Positions 34,283 through 42,909 of a stretch of DNA of 64,000 bases are shown here, piece after piece. Both the position numbers and the translations under genes were made by a program. The stretch's first letter is position 1; each line of letters opens with the position of its first letter. Origin of the DNA: Phycisphaerales bacterium UBA2396 (GTDB lineage: Bacteria > Planctomycetota > Phycisphaerae > Phycisphaerales > UBA1924); assembly GCA_002343325.1 (NCBI GenBank), contig DDSG01000180.1:263-64262 (forward strand). Direction: 5' to 3'. The notes beneath the pieces were generated by a model. It saw only the letters and a program-made list of their open reading frames with translations, was not told the origin of the DNA and did not search any database.

Positions 34283-35188
34283 ATGACCAGCGCCCTCGAT
34301 CTGTTCGCACGCGAGATGCGGGAAACCGGGCTTGTGCTCAGGCTGCTCGAACTCGCCCGCGACGAGGACCTGGGCCGTGAGGGAGACATCACCTCGCTCG
34401 CCACAGTCCCGGCGGACGCCCTGGGTCGAGTGGCTCTCAACGCCCGCGCCCCCGCGGTGCTGGCGGGCCTGGCGTTCGCCCCGGACGTGCTGGCACTCTT
34501 CGCACCCCGATGCACCTTCAGCGCCCTGGCTCGCGACGGCGATCGAGTGGCCGCCGGCCAAGCCGTGGCGTCCCTCGCCGGCCCGCTGCGCGAGCTTCTC
34601 GCCGCCGAGCGGACGCTGCTCAACCTCGTCTGCAGGCTCTCGGGCATCGCGACGCGGACGGCGGCGTTCATCACCGCCATGGGCAACGCCGCCGTCCAGC
34701 TCTGCGACACACGCAAGACCACCCCGGGCCTGCGCGTACTCGAGAAGTACGCGGTCCGCTGCGGCGGCGGGCATAGCCACCGCCTCGGGCTCCACGACGC
34801 CGTCCTCATCAAAGACAACCACATCGCCTCGGTGCCGCTCGAACGCCTCGCTCAGGTCGTTGCGGACGCGTCCCGCTCGGCCCGTGCCCTCACCACGCCG
34901 AAGTTCGTCCAAGTCGAGGTCGATCACCTCGATCAGCTCGATCGGTTGCTCTCCCTGCCCCCGGGAACGATCGACATCGTCCTGCTCGACAACATGCCCC
35001 CGGAGATGCTCCGCGAGGCGATCCGGCGACGCAACGAACGCCAACCCGGGCTTGTGCTCGAAGCTTCGGGAGGGGTCACCCTCGCGACGATCGCCGCGAT
35101 CGCCGCCACCGGCGTCGACCGCATCAGCGTCGGATCGCTCACCCACGGGGCGACCTCCATCGATTTCGGGCTCGACGCCTTGCCCTGA
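34283..35188 (+). CDS. nadC: Nicotinate-nucleotide pyrophosphorylase (carboxylating)
   Basis: De novo NAD enzyme that turns quinolinate and PRPP into nicotinate mononucleotide. 301 residues. Signatures: ARDEDLGREGDITSLA, LLAAERTLLNLVCRLSGIATRTA, LCDTRKTTPGLRVLEKYAVRCGGGHSHRLGLHDAVLIKDNHI (quinolinate-binding Arg/His/Lys region), VEVDHLDQLDRLL and EASGGVTLATIAAIAATGVDRISVGSLTHG. birA follows after 10 bases, so the two form a cofactor operon. Confidence 0.96.
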   Translation: MTSALDLFAREMRETGLVLRLLELARDEDLGREGDITSLATVPADALGRVALNARAPAVLAGLAFAPDVLALFAPRCTFSALARDGDRVAAGQAVASLAGPLRELLAAERTLLNLVCRLSGIATRTAAFITAMGNAAVQLCDTRKTTPGLRVLEKYAVRCGGGHSHRLGLHDAVLIKDNHIASVPLERLAQVVADASRSARALTTPKFVQVEVDHLDQLDRLLSLPPGTIDIVLLDNMPPEMLREAIRRRNERQPGLVLEASGGVTLATIAAIAATGVDRISVGSLTHGATSIDFGLDALP

Positions 35189-35198
35189 GGACCTTCGC

Positions 35199-35984
35199 GT
35201 GACCCCGGATCGCACCGCCTGGCAGCTCGCGCTCGAACACGCCCTGGCCGCGATGCCATGCCGATGGGTCGATCGCGCGGTCATCCTCGATACCTGCGAC
35301 TCGACCCAGGACGAGGCCTTCCTGCACGCCCGCGGCCGCCCCGGGGTCCTTGTCGCCACTGTCCGTCAGAACGCCGGTCGTGGCAGGCTCGGCCGGGTCT
35401 GGACGCACCAACCCTCCCTGGGCCTCGCGCTCACGGTCGCCCTTCCGGCTGATCTTGATCCGGCCCGAGTCTCCATCGCCGCGGGGCTCGCCGCCGCCCT
35501 CGCCGCATCGCAACTCGCGGGCCGCAGGCTCGGCCTGCGCTGGCCGAACGATGTCGTCCTGCCGGGGCCCGGCCCACGCTGGGCCAAGATCGCCGGCGTG
35601 CTCGTCGAGCGACGCGACGGGATCAACCTGCTCGGCATCGGGCTCAACCTCAACCACGCCCCTGCCGACTTTCCACCCGAGTTACGCCCGCGCGCGACCT
35701 CCCTCCGCGAGCTCAGTGGGCGGCACACCGCCCACGCCGACGCGTGCATCGCGATCATCGGGCATCTCGACGAGGCACTCTCCCTTGACTCGGGCACGCT
35801 CTCCTCGCGTTGGACAGATCTGAGCGTCCTCACAGGAACACGCCAGCGCTTTGTCCACGACAACCACACGCACGAAGGCATGGTCGCGTCGCTCGAGCCG
35901 GCCGGCTCCATCACGCTCGTGTCCGACGACGGCACGGCCATCAGCCTCCCCGCGCTGACCACGTCGCTGGTCAAAGACGACTGA
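35199..35984 (+). CDS. birA: Biotin--[acetyl-CoA carboxylase] ligase
   Basis: Attaches biotin to the carrier protein of acetyl-CoA carboxylase. 261 residues from GTG 35199, which has GAGG about 10 bases upstream and lies 10 bases after the nadC stop. Signatures: DTCDSTQDEAFLHARG, TVRQNAGRGRLGRVWTHQPS (biotinyl-AMP loop GRGRLGR), LGLRWPNDVVL and KIAGVLVERRDGINLLGIGLNLNH. There is no N-terminal helix-turn-helix, so this is a class I enzyme without the repressor function of E. coli BirA. Confidence 0.93.
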   Translation: MTPDRTAWQLALEHALAAMPCRWVDRAVILDTCDSTQDEAFLHARGRPGVLVATVRQNAGRGRLGRVWTHQPSLGLALTVALPADLDPARVSIAAGLAAALAASQLAGRRLGLRWPNDVVLPGPGPRWAKIAGVLVERRDGINLLGIGLNLNHAPADFPPELRPRATSLRELSGRHTAHADACIAIIGHLDEALSLDSGTLSSRWTDLSVLTGTRQRFVHDNHTHEGMVASLEPAGSITLVSDDGTAISLPALTTSLVKDD

Positions 35985-35996
35985 CCGAATCCCGTG

Positions 35997-36413
35997 CTAG
36001 GCGATCGCCGATGCGACGCGGGCCGCCAGTTCTCGCCCGGCCTGGCTTTCGAGCTTTCCCGCCTTCCAGCCGATCCCCAGTCCACTGCCGTCCGCGTGCT
36101 TCGGGATGATGTGAAAGTGCACGTGGAAGACCGCCTGGTGGGCTTCCGGGCCGTTGTTCTGCAGCACGTTGTACGCCGTGGCCCCCGTCACCCGCAGCAC
36201 AGCCTTGGCAACCCGGACGAGCGCCACACCCATCGCCGCCGCCGAAACTTCGTCGAGCTCATCAAGCCTCGCGACCTGCTTCCTGGGGATCACAAGCGTG
36301 TGGCCCGCCGACAGCGGAAAGATGTCGAGGAACGCGAAGGTGTGCGCATCCTCATAGACCTTGTGGCAGGGAATCTCGCCGCGCAGGATTTTCGAGAAGA
36401 TCGTCTCGGGCAT
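35997..36413 (-). CDS. HIT-family (HinT-like) nucleotide hydrolase
   Basis: 138 residues. Begins TIFSKILRGEIPCHKVYEDAHTFAFLDIFPLSAGHTLVIPRKQV, the usual HIT start, and ends with VFHVHFHIIPKHADGSGLG, where HVHFH is the histidine triad. Such proteins hydrolyse nucleoside phosphoramidates or adenylates in the cytosol. It lies 12 bases downstream of dxs on the same strand but has its own promoter candidate. Confidence 0.94.
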   Translation of the reverse strand: MPETIFSKILRGEIPCHKVYEDAHTFAFLDIFPLSAGHTLVIPRKQVARLDELDEVSAAAMGVALVRVAKAVLRVTGATAYNVLQNNGPEAHQAVFHVHFHIIPKHADGSGLGIGWKAGKLESQAGRELAARVASAIA

Positions 36414-36422
36414 GACGAGATC

Positions 36423-36428
36423 AGTCTA
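36423..36428 (-). promoter_or_regulatory. Putative -10 (TAGACT) near the HIT gene start
   Basis: TAGACT then a 9-base spacer, then the ATG at 36413. It overlaps the end of dxs. Confidence 0.35.
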
Positions 36429-38423
36429 TCGCGCACGCGTCTGGGCCGCCGCATTCGCGCGTACGAGGACCTCTCGGAACGAACCCGCCAGCCCCGCCGC
36501 ATCGAGCCCGACCTCGGCGAGCTGCTTGGCGCGTGAATCCTGGTAGATCCATCGGTCGGGCAATCCCAGCCGGGTGATGCGGGATGTATCAAGCCCCACG
36601 CCCGAGGCGGCCTCGAGGATCGCCGACCCGAAGCCGCCGACCACGCCGTGGTCTTCGATCGTCACGATCGGGATCCGCCGCTTCAGCAGGCTGGTGATCA
36701 ACTCGACATCGACGGGCTTGGCGAACCGAGCGTCCCACACCGCGACGCGGGCCTCCTCGCCCAGCATCGACGCCGCCTTCACCGCGTCGATCGCCGCCGT
36801 CCCATACGCGAGCACCGCCAGCTCGGGCGCCATGCCGTTGACACCCGACTCCAGATCGCCGAGCCACTCATACCCCTTCGACAGGCACCTGGCCTTGCCC
36901 AGCTCGAAGGGGGGGCAGGCCTCGCCCGCGAAGAGATCGCTCACGATGTCTCGCGGATAGCGCACCGCGGAAAGACCCGCGTCGTACTCGCGCATGAACT
37001 CGAGGGACGCGCGAAGGCTCGGCTCGTCCATCGCCGCCATCAACACCGCCCCCGGCAACGTGCGCAGGATCGAGACGTCGCAGAACCCGTGGTGCACCGC
37101 GCCGTCGCCCCCGACAAGCCCGGCCCGGTCGAGGCACAGTCGCACGGCAAGGCCCTGCAACGCGACTTCCTGGAACGCCTGATCGAACGCTCGCTGCAGG
37201 AACGTCGAGTACACCGCGAAGAACGGCCTAAACCCCGACTTGGCGAGCCCTGCCATCATGTCCATCGCGTGGCTCTCGCAGATCCCCGAGTCGAAGGTGC
37301 GATCGGGGAACCGCGTCATCGCCTTGGTGAGCCCGGTGCCGTCGGGCATCGCCGCCGTGCACGCGACCACGCGGGCGTCGCGTTCCATCACGTCGACAAT
37401 CGCCTCGCCAAAGGCGGCCGTGAAACTCCACCCCTCGCTCTTGATCTCAACACGGCAACCCTCGTTCTCGAGATCGCCCTCGACCTTGAACGCGGCCGGG
37501 CTGTGGAACCGGCTGCTGTCCTGCTCGGCGAAGTCGTATCCCTTGCCCTTGATCGTCTTCACGTGCAGGACCAGCGGCCGCTCAAAGTCGCGGGCCTCGC
37601 GCAAAAACGCGATCAGCGTCGGCAGGTCGTGCCCGTCGATGGGGCCCACTGTTTTGAGCCCGAAACCCTCGAACCACCCGCTCTGGATGTCCATCGCGTG
37701 CGTCGCGTTCTTCGCCGCCTCGCTCCACCAGTGGTACGCATCCTTGATCAGCGACCCGCCCGGAATGCCCGCCAACGCCTCCCTCGCCCGCTTCTTGAAG
37801 TCGGCATACGTGTGGCTGATCCGCACTCGGTCAAAGTAGTGCGAGATCGCGCCCTGCGGCTTGCTGATCGACATCCCGTTGTCGTTGAGCACGACGAGGA
37901 ACTGCCGACCGAGCATGCCCGCGGCGTTCAACCCCTCCATCGCCACGCCGTTGACGATCGACGCATCCCCGATGATCACCGCCGTGCGACGCCCGCCGGG
38001 ATTGCCCGCGTGGAACCCTTCACCCGCGAGCGTGTCTCCCTTGGCCATCCCCACCGCGGTGGAGATCCCCGTGCCCGCGTGCCCCACGCTGAAGAGGTCG
38101 TACGCGCTCTCGCGCGGCTCGGGGAAGCCCGCCATGCCCTCTCGCGTGCGCAGGCCGCCCAGCATCGGATATCGCCCGGTCACCAGCTTGTGCGGATAGC
38201 ACTGGTGCCCGACGTCGAACAGCAGGCGGTCGTGCGCAAAGTCGAAGACATAGTGCAGCGCGAGCGTCAGCTCGACCACGCCGAGGTTGGGGGCCAGGTG
38301 CCCGCCGGTTTTCTTCACCTGCTCGCAGATGGCCTCACGGATCTCGCCGGCCAACTCGCCGAGCTGCTCCACGCTCAATCTGCGCACATCGACGGGCGAT
38401 TGAATCTCCGGCAGATACCGCAT
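36426..38423 (-). CDS. dxs: 1-deoxy-D-xylulose-5-phosphate synthase
   Basis: Thiamine-diphosphate enzyme that starts the MEP isoprenoid pathway from pyruvate and glyceraldehyde-3-phosphate. 665 residues, somewhat longer than the usual 620. Signatures: KTGGHLAPNLGVVELTLALHYVF, FDVGHQCYPHKLVTGR, SVGHAGTGISTAVGMAKG, the ThDP motif IGDASIVNGVAMEGLNAAG, the transketolase-type VGPIDGHDLPTLI, and in the pyrimidine domain RFPDRTFDSGICESHAMDMMAGLAKSG and LDRAGLVGGDGAVHHG. It lies 89 bases downstream of ispA, linking precursor supply to chain elongation. Confidence 0.95.
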   Translation of the reverse strand: MRYLPEIQSPVDVRRLSVEQLGELAGEIREAICEQVKKTGGHLAPNLGVVELTLALHYVFDFAHDRLLFDVGHQCYPHKLVTGRYPMLGGLRTREGMAGFPEPRESAYDLFSVGHAGTGISTAVGMAKGDTLAGEGFHAGNPGGRRTAVIIGDASIVNGVAMEGLNAAGMLGRQFLVVLNDNGMSISKPQGAISHYFDRVRISHTYADFKKRAREALAGIPGGSLIKDAYHWWSEAAKNATHAMDIQSGWFEGFGLKTVGPIDGHDLPTLIAFLREARDFERPLVLHVKTIKGKGYDFAEQDSSRFHSPAAFKVEGDLENEGCRVEIKSEGWSFTAAFGEAIVDVMERDARVVACTAAMPDGTGLTKAMTRFPDRTFDSGICESHAMDMMAGLAKSGFRPFFAVYSTFLQRAFDQAFQEVALQGLAVRLCLDRAGLVGGDGAVHHGFCDVSILRTLPGAVLMAAMDEPSLRASLEFMREYDAGLSAVRYPRDIVSDLFAGEACPPFELGKARCLSKGYEWLGDLESGVNGMAPELAVLAYGTAAIDAVKAASMLGEEARVAVWDARFAKPVDVELITSLLKRRIPIVTIEDHGVVGGFGSAILEAASGVGLDTSRITRLGLPDRWIYQDSRAKQLAEVGLDAAGLAGSFREVLVRANAAAQTRAR

Positions 38424-38512
38424 GCTGGCTCCACGTGCGCCTTCGCACCCGTCTCGGGTTGAGTTTCAACGAATCCTGAAAGTTTACGCCCTCGAACGAC
38501 CGGGTCGAGGGA

Positions 38513-39406
38513 CTATCGCGTCCGAACCGCCAAGGCGGACGCCAGCTGAGCGAGGGGGCGGGCCGCATCCCCCAATGGGGCAAGGGCCGCTCTGGACGAG
38601 GCCAGCAGGCGTTCGACTTCGCGTCGGCTTGTGTCGATGCCAAGGACGCCGGGGTAGGTGAGCTTTCCCGCGTCGGAGTCCTTACGTGTGCGCTTGCCGG
38701 TGTGTTCGACGGGCTGTTCGACGTCGATCATGTCGTCGACGATCTGGAACATCAGCCCGATATCTCGTGCGTAGGCCGAGAGGGCGGCCAGCGCGGGCCC
38801 GCCGTCCGCGATCCCTCGCGAGGCCAGCCCGAGAATCCCGCCCATGCGACACGCGGCGATGATCAGCGCGCCGGTCTTGTTGAGATGAATCGTCTCGAGC
38901 GCACGAACCCCGTCAACCCCGTCGGGAAGCCCACCCAGCGTGTCGAAGACCTGCCCGGCGATCATGCCGGTCGTGCCCAGCGCCAGTTCCCGCGTGAGCA
39001 CCCCCACGATCCCCGCGGGCGCCCGCATCGCCAGGTGCTGATACGCGAGGTTGAGCATCGCGTCCCCGGCGAGGATCGCCATCGCCTCGCCCGCGTGCTT
39101 GTGCAGGGTGGGCTTGCCTCGGCGGAGGTCGTCGTTGTCCATCGCGGGCAGATCGTCGTGCACCAAACTGAACGCGTGGACGAGTTCGACCGCCACGCCG
39201 CCGGGAAGGCTCGACTCGCCGGGGGCTCCGACCGCGACCGCGGCCCACCACGCGAGCAGCGGACGCAGGCGCTTGCCCCCGCCCAGAAGGCTGTAGGCGA
39301 CGGCGGCGCGGAGGTGGTCGGGCAGCGCGACTTCACTCAGCGCTCGCTCGAGCGCCGACTCGATCGTGGCCACAGGAATCGTCAGCGCACGATCCGGGGC
39401 GCTCAC
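38513..39406 (-). CDS. ispA: Polyprenyl (farnesyl-type) diphosphate synthase
   Basis: Trans-prenyltransferase that condenses isopentenyl and allylic diphosphates. 297 residues. Signatures: LLGGGKRLRPLL, first Asp-rich motif VHDDLPAMDNDDLRRGKPTLHK (DDxxxxD), and second QIVDDMIDVEQP (DDxxD-type). Length and the DDxxxxD spacing fit short-chain (C15) synthases. The start is a GTG at 39406, overlapping the ptsN stop codon as GTGA, which indicates coupled translation. Confidence 0.92.
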   Translation of the reverse strand: MSAPDRALTIPVATIESALERALSEVALPDHLRAAVAYSLLGGGKRLRPLLAWWAAVAVGAPGESSLPGGVAVELVHAFSLVHDDLPAMDNDDLRRGKPTLHKHAGEAMAILAGDAMLNLAYQHLAMRAPAGIVGVLTRELALGTTGMIAGQVFDTLGGLPDGVDGVRALETIHLNKTGALIIAACRMGGILGLASRGIADGGPALAALSAYARDIGLMFQIVDDMIDVEQPVEHTGKRTRKDSDAGKLTYPGVLGIDTSRREVERLLASSRAALAPLGDAARPLAQLASALAVRTR

Positions 39407-39864
39407 CCCGGCTTCTCCTGCGACTGCAGAAGGTCGTAGATCTCTTCCGCGCTGCTCGCGGAATAGATCCGCTCGCGGAACGCGCCGAGCACCATCAACC
39501 GGCTCACCTTGGCGAGCGCATGAATGTGGTCGCTGGTCTTATCGGGGGGGCTCGCCAGCAGCACCACCAGCCGAACGGGCTGCCCGTCGATCGCTTCAAA
39601 CTCCATGGGCTCGGCGGGCTTGCCGATCGCCATCGCCAGACTTCCCATGCCCGGGCACTTGCCGTGGGGAATCGCCAGCCCATGACCGATGCCGGTTGTC
39701 TTCGTGCACTCGCGGGCCCAGACGGCCTCTCGGAGCGACTTGGGATCCTGAACCTTGCCCGCGGCCGCCAGAACGCCCACCAACTCCGCGATCACGGCCT
39801 GCTTGTCGGTCGCCTGCAGAGGGGCGCGGATGCAATCGCGGGAAAGAATGTCCAGCAGGTTCAT
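39403..39864 (-). CDS. ptsN: PTS EIIA-type (EIIANtr-like) phosphoacceptor protein
   Basis: 153 residues of the fructose/mannitol EIIA fold: LLDILSRDCIRAPLQATDKQAVIAELV, then GIGHGLAIPHGKCPG, where the His in AIPHGK is the predicted phosphorylation site, and VRLVVLLASPPDKTSDHIHALAKVSRLM. No EIIB or EIIC sugar-transport gene is nearby, which favours a regulatory EIIANtr role. Coupling to ispA and closeness to dxs is an unusual context. Confidence 0.88.
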   Translation of the reverse strand: MNLLDILSRDCIRAPLQATDKQAVIAELVGVLAAAGKVQDPKSLREAVWARECTKTTGIGHGLAIPHGKCPGMGSLAMAIGKPAEPMEFEAIDGQPVRLVVLLASPPDKTSDHIHALAKVSRLMVLGAFRERIYSASSAEEIYDLLQSQEKPG

Positions 39865-39997
39865 GAACGATCTCGGCTTGGGTTCTTCAGGCGGTTGGCT
39901 ACGTTGGCTCGCGGCGGAGACACCCGACTCCCACCCGCACCAGCACGTCGGGCCAGAGTCTACGCACCCTCCCGCCTCCGGACCGGCCCGCCGAGGT

Positions 39998-41548
39998 TCA
40001 TCGGGACGGTTCTCCCTTTGCCGAGAGCTTCACCCGCACGTCCTCAAGACGCCTGCCCCGGCGAACTTCGATCCGCACTTCGTCCCCAGGCTTGAACCCC
40101 GACAGCAGACGGACCAGCTCGGCCATCTCACGCGTTGGCTTGCCCTCGATCGATCGCATCACGTCGCCCACTCGCAGCTCGCCCTGCACCCCCGGAAGGC
40201 TGGTCGGCCGTCGGCGAAGCCGCTGCTCCTCCGCCCTGACGGTAATCCCCGAAATGCGGACCCCGTCCCCATCCCCGGCCTCGATCTCAACGCCCAGACT
40301 CGCCATCCCGGTCTGAATCTCTTCCGCCACCTCGGGCAGCGCACGGACCCAGGCCCGGTACTCCTTCTGGATCTCGGCGGCGGGCTTGCCGAAGACCGCC
40401 TCGAAGCTCTTGAGCCCCGTCGGGTCCGCCAGGAACTGACCCGTGTAGTGCTCGTACCACGCCCGCAGAAGCCCACGATCATGCACGAACATGAACAGCG
40501 TCCGCGCCATCGCGTAGTTCGCCAGCGGCCTCGAACCCGTGAACCGCTCCGGGGCCAGACTCGCCATCTCCTTGATCGTCATCAGCGTCCCGCCCCGCTC
40601 GCGACGCTTGGCGATGTTCGTCCGCCAGGAGGGCACGATCGTGAGCCGCCCGTCGGAGCCCACCTCAAAGTCCTCGACCAGACTCCCCAGACCCTCCTGC
40701 ACGTACGTGGGGTGACGTTGCCCCAGGCGTGTCATGTGCCGCCAGTGCTGCACGTGGAAGAACTCGTGCCGAAGGGTCGCACCGAGGTCCTGGGACACGA
40801 GCCGCTTCTCGTCGTGCACGTACATGCCCCCGACGGCGCCAAACCCCGAGAGCGCCGCGGGCCCAAACTCGGCGAGCGACCAGCGCACGAAGGACTCTCG
40901 CGAAGGCAGCACAACCATCACCCAGGCATCGAGCGCCGTCTCGTCCTCCCGCATCAGGCCCGGCCACAGATGCTCGTCGCACCACGCCGCCACCCGCTCG
41001 ACGTCCGCGCGGGCCTCCGCGAAGGCCTTCTGGTCGTACGACGAGAGGTACACCAGACGAAGCCGATCGTCGCGAATCTCCGTGAGCGTGCCCCCAAAGA
41101 GCTCTCTCGCCGCGGCCACGTCGGTGTCGATGCGTCGCTGAAGGAATCTTCCCCATCCCGCCTCGATGGCGCCGAAGCGTTCATCCCGCCTGTACTGAGC
41201 CAGATACGGATCTCGCCTGAGCTGACGCAGGTCGCAGAAGCCTCGCTCGAGCGACTTGACCAGCCACTCGTGCGCACCATCGATGTCACCCCGCGTGCTG
41301 CGGACGCACGCCATGTTGTAGTACGGGACGAACCGCCCCTGCCCCAGCTCGATCTGCCGCTTGAGCAACTGCTCGGCCTTGTCCCACTCTCCCGCACGCA
41401 ACGCGGCGATGGCCTTGGGCTCAAGATCCACATCGGCCGGATCGATCTCTGCGGGCTTGACCTTCGGGGCCTCGGCACCACCGCGATCCGGCTGGGCGGC
41501 CACGCCGCAGGTCAGCATCATCGCCGCAACGATCAAGGCTCGGCCCAT
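39998..41548 (-). CDS. Exported zincin-like peptidase with TPR-like and PDZ-like regions
   Basis: 516 residues from ATG 41548 (AAGGAG 8 bases upstream). Signal-like start (MGRALIVAAMMLTCGVAAQ), a TPR-like segment (AIAALRAGEWDKAEQLLKRQIELGQGRFVPYYNMAC), then the protease domain with HEFFH (261-265) and a possible third ligand in YVQEGLGSLVED (Glu285), as in gluzincin/MA-like peptidases. The C-terminal part (about 440-510) has PDZ features (GVQGELRVGDVMRSIEGKPT; FKPGDEVRIEVRRG). The substrate is unknown. It follows purN by 5 bases in a four-gene operon of unrelated functions. Confidence 0.82.
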   Translation of the reverse strand: MGRALIVAAMMLTCGVAAQPDRGGAEAPKVKPAEIDPADVDLEPKAIAALRAGEWDKAEQLLKRQIELGQGRFVPYYNMACVRSTRGDIDGAHEWLVKSLERGFCDLRQLRRDPYLAQYRRDERFGAIEAGWGRFLQRRIDTDVAAARELFGGTLTEIRDDRLRLVYLSSYDQKAFAEARADVERVAAWCDEHLWPGLMREDETALDAWVMVVLPSRESFVRWSLAEFGPAALSGFGAVGGMYVHDEKRLVSQDLGATLRHEFFHVQHWRHMTRLGQRHPTYVQEGLGSLVEDFEVGSDGRLTIVPSWRTNIAKRRERGGTLMTIKEMASLAPERFTGSRPLANYAMARTLFMFVHDRGLLRAWYEHYTGQFLADPTGLKSFEAVFGKPAAEIQKEYRAWVRALPEVAEEIQTGMASLGVEIEAGDGDGVRISGITVRAEEQRLRRRPTSLPGVQGELRVGDVMRSIEGKPTREMAELVRLLSGFKPGDEVRIEVRRGRRLEDVRVKLSAKGEPSR

Positions 41549-41553
41549 GCGGG

Positions 41554-42120
41554 TCACTCCTTGGCGAAGAGCGCCGCCAGCGCTCTCGGATAGACCCGAC
41601 ACTCGGCCGCGAACACCTTGCCCGCAACATCCGCCGGTGAATCGCCCGGTTCGATCCGCACCGCTTCCTGCTCCACGATCGGCCCGCGGTCGTACTCGTC
41701 ATCGCATAAGTGCACCGTCGCGCCGGTGACGCGCACGCCCGCCCGGACCACGGCCTCGTGAACCCGCATGCCGTACATCCCCGCGCCGCCAAAGGCCGGG
41801 AGCAACGCCGGATGGATGTTCACGACGCGTCCGGCAAACTCCTTGGGGATCGACACTTTCTTGAGATACCCCGCGAGCACCACCCATGCCGCCCCAGACT
41901 CAAGGAGAACACGCCGCAGCATTTCAGCCGGGATCTCTCCGGGCATCACACGGGTCGGAATTCCGCGCTCGCGAGCGCGTTCCGCCCCGCCGCATTCTTT
42001 GGAGGCGATGACCAGCACGACCCTGGCATGAAGCCGCCCGGCGTCGATGTTCTCGAGGAGATTGACGAGCGTGCGTCCGCCCCCCGACAGCATGACAGCG
42101 ATGGGAGTGGGTTGTTTCAT
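41554..42120 (-). CDS. purN: Phosphoribosylglycinamide formyltransferase
   Basis: Purine-synthesis enzyme that formylates GAR with 10-formyl-THF. 188 residues. Signatures: AVMLSGGGRTLVNLLENIDAG, WVVLAGYLKKV, VVNIHPALLPAFGGAGMYG (catalytic Asn and His) and VTGATVHLCDDEYDRGPIV (catalytic Asp). The loop GGRTL replaces the more usual GSNLQ. It lies within a tight operon between a STAS protein and the peptidase. Confidence 0.94.
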   Translation of the reverse strand: MKQPTPIAVMLSGGGRTLVNLLENIDAGRLHARVVLVIASKECGGAERARERGIPTRVMPGEIPAEMLRRVLLESGAAWVVLAGYLKKVSIPKEFAGRVVNIHPALLPAFGGAGMYGMRVHEAVVRAGVRVTGATVHLCDDEYDRGPIVEQEAVRIEPGDSPADVAGKVFAAECRVYPRALAALFAKE

Positions 42121-42129
42121 CGCCCGTTC

Positions 42130-42480
42130 TCAGCCGATCGCCTTGATGGCCTCGTCGCGGGTTCCCACGATCGACAGCACGCGATGCAGCTTGGTCAGCT
42201 CGAACACCTGCTTGAGGTTCGCGTCCAGCCCGAACAGCACGAGCTTCCCGCCGTTCTTCTTGCACGTCTGGTTCATCGCCACCAGGGCGCCAAGACCGGC
42301 CGAGGCAACCAGGCGGACTTGGGACATGTCGACGGCGATCTTCCATCGCGACCCGGGCGCTGCCGCCTCAACCTCGCCCCGCATGATCGGCGACTCGTAA
42401 TCCCCGATTTTTTCACGCTGAGGCGTGGCAACCATGATCCCCGCGACGTGCTCGATGGTGGTAAAGGAACTCTCGCTCAT
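42130..42480 (-). CDS. STAS-domain (anti-sigma factor antagonist-like) protein
   Basis: 116 residues from ATG 42480. STAS fold: TIEHVAGIMVATPQREKI, RWKIAVDMSQVRLVASAGLGALVAMNQTCKKNGGKLVLFGL. The phosphorylation-site segment, usually DSSGLG, reads ASAGLG, so the Asp and one Ser are replaced, leaving one Ser. No kinase or sigma factor gene is adjacent. It lies between the thioesterase gene (7 bases) and purN (9 bases). Confidence 0.9.
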   Translation of the reverse strand: MSESSFTTIEHVAGIMVATPQREKIGDYESPIMRGEVEAAAPGSRWKIAVDMSQVRLVASAGLGALVAMNQTCKKNGGKLVLFGLDANLKQVFELTKLHRVLSIVGTRDEAIKAIG

Positions 42481-42487
42481 GCTCGCC

Positions 42488-42853
42488 TCACTCGCGGAAC
42501 GGCACGGGCTTGCCGTCCGCCCCAACCGACACCAGGGTCACGCTCGCCTGCGTTACCGGAACAACTTCGCCGGTGCGCCCTCGCTCGGCCTCAACCTCGA
42601 CCTCCACCGTGACGCTGGTCTTCCCGAGCCGGGCGGTCCGCCCGTAGAAATTCACAACGTCACCGACAAACACCGGCTGCTTGAACTCGACCCGGTCCAG
42701 CGCAACCGTCACCCAACTGTGGTGCGCATGACGCCTCGCCTCGATCAGGCCCGCCTGGTCGATGTACGACAGGATCACCCCGCCGAAGATCGTCCCGTAC
42801 GGATTCGTGTCGCGCGGCATCATCACGACGCGCAACGCCAGTGCTCGCTCCAT
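42488..42853 (-). CDS. Hotdog-fold acyl-CoA thioesterase
   Basis: 121 residues of the YciA/cytosolic acyl-CoA hydrolase type: RVVMMPRDTNPYGTIFGGVILSYIDQAG, with the catalytic-loop Asn/Asp region, then RHAHHSWVTVALDRVEFKQPVFVGDVVNFYG. Hydrolyses acyl-CoA esters in the cytosol; chain-length preference cannot be told. First gene of the thioesterase-STAS-purN-peptidase operon, with a leaderless-type promoter. Confidence 0.92.
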   Translation of the reverse strand: MERALALRVVMMPRDTNPYGTIFGGVILSYIDQAGLIEARRHAHHSWVTVALDRVEFKQPVFVGDVVNFYGRTARLGKTSVTVEVEVEAERGRTGEVVPVTQASVTLVSVGADGKPVPFRE

Positions 42854-42858
42854 ACCCC

Positions 42859-42864
42859 AGCATA
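42859..42864 (-). promoter_or_regulatory. Putative -10 (TATGCT) of the leaderless thioesterase operon
   Basis: TATGCT then GGGGT then the ATG at 42853, a 5-base spacer. Confidence 0.45.
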
Positions 42865-42909
42865 GCCCGACCTACCCTTCCCCCGTACACCTCACGCGGA
42901 GAAGACCAC

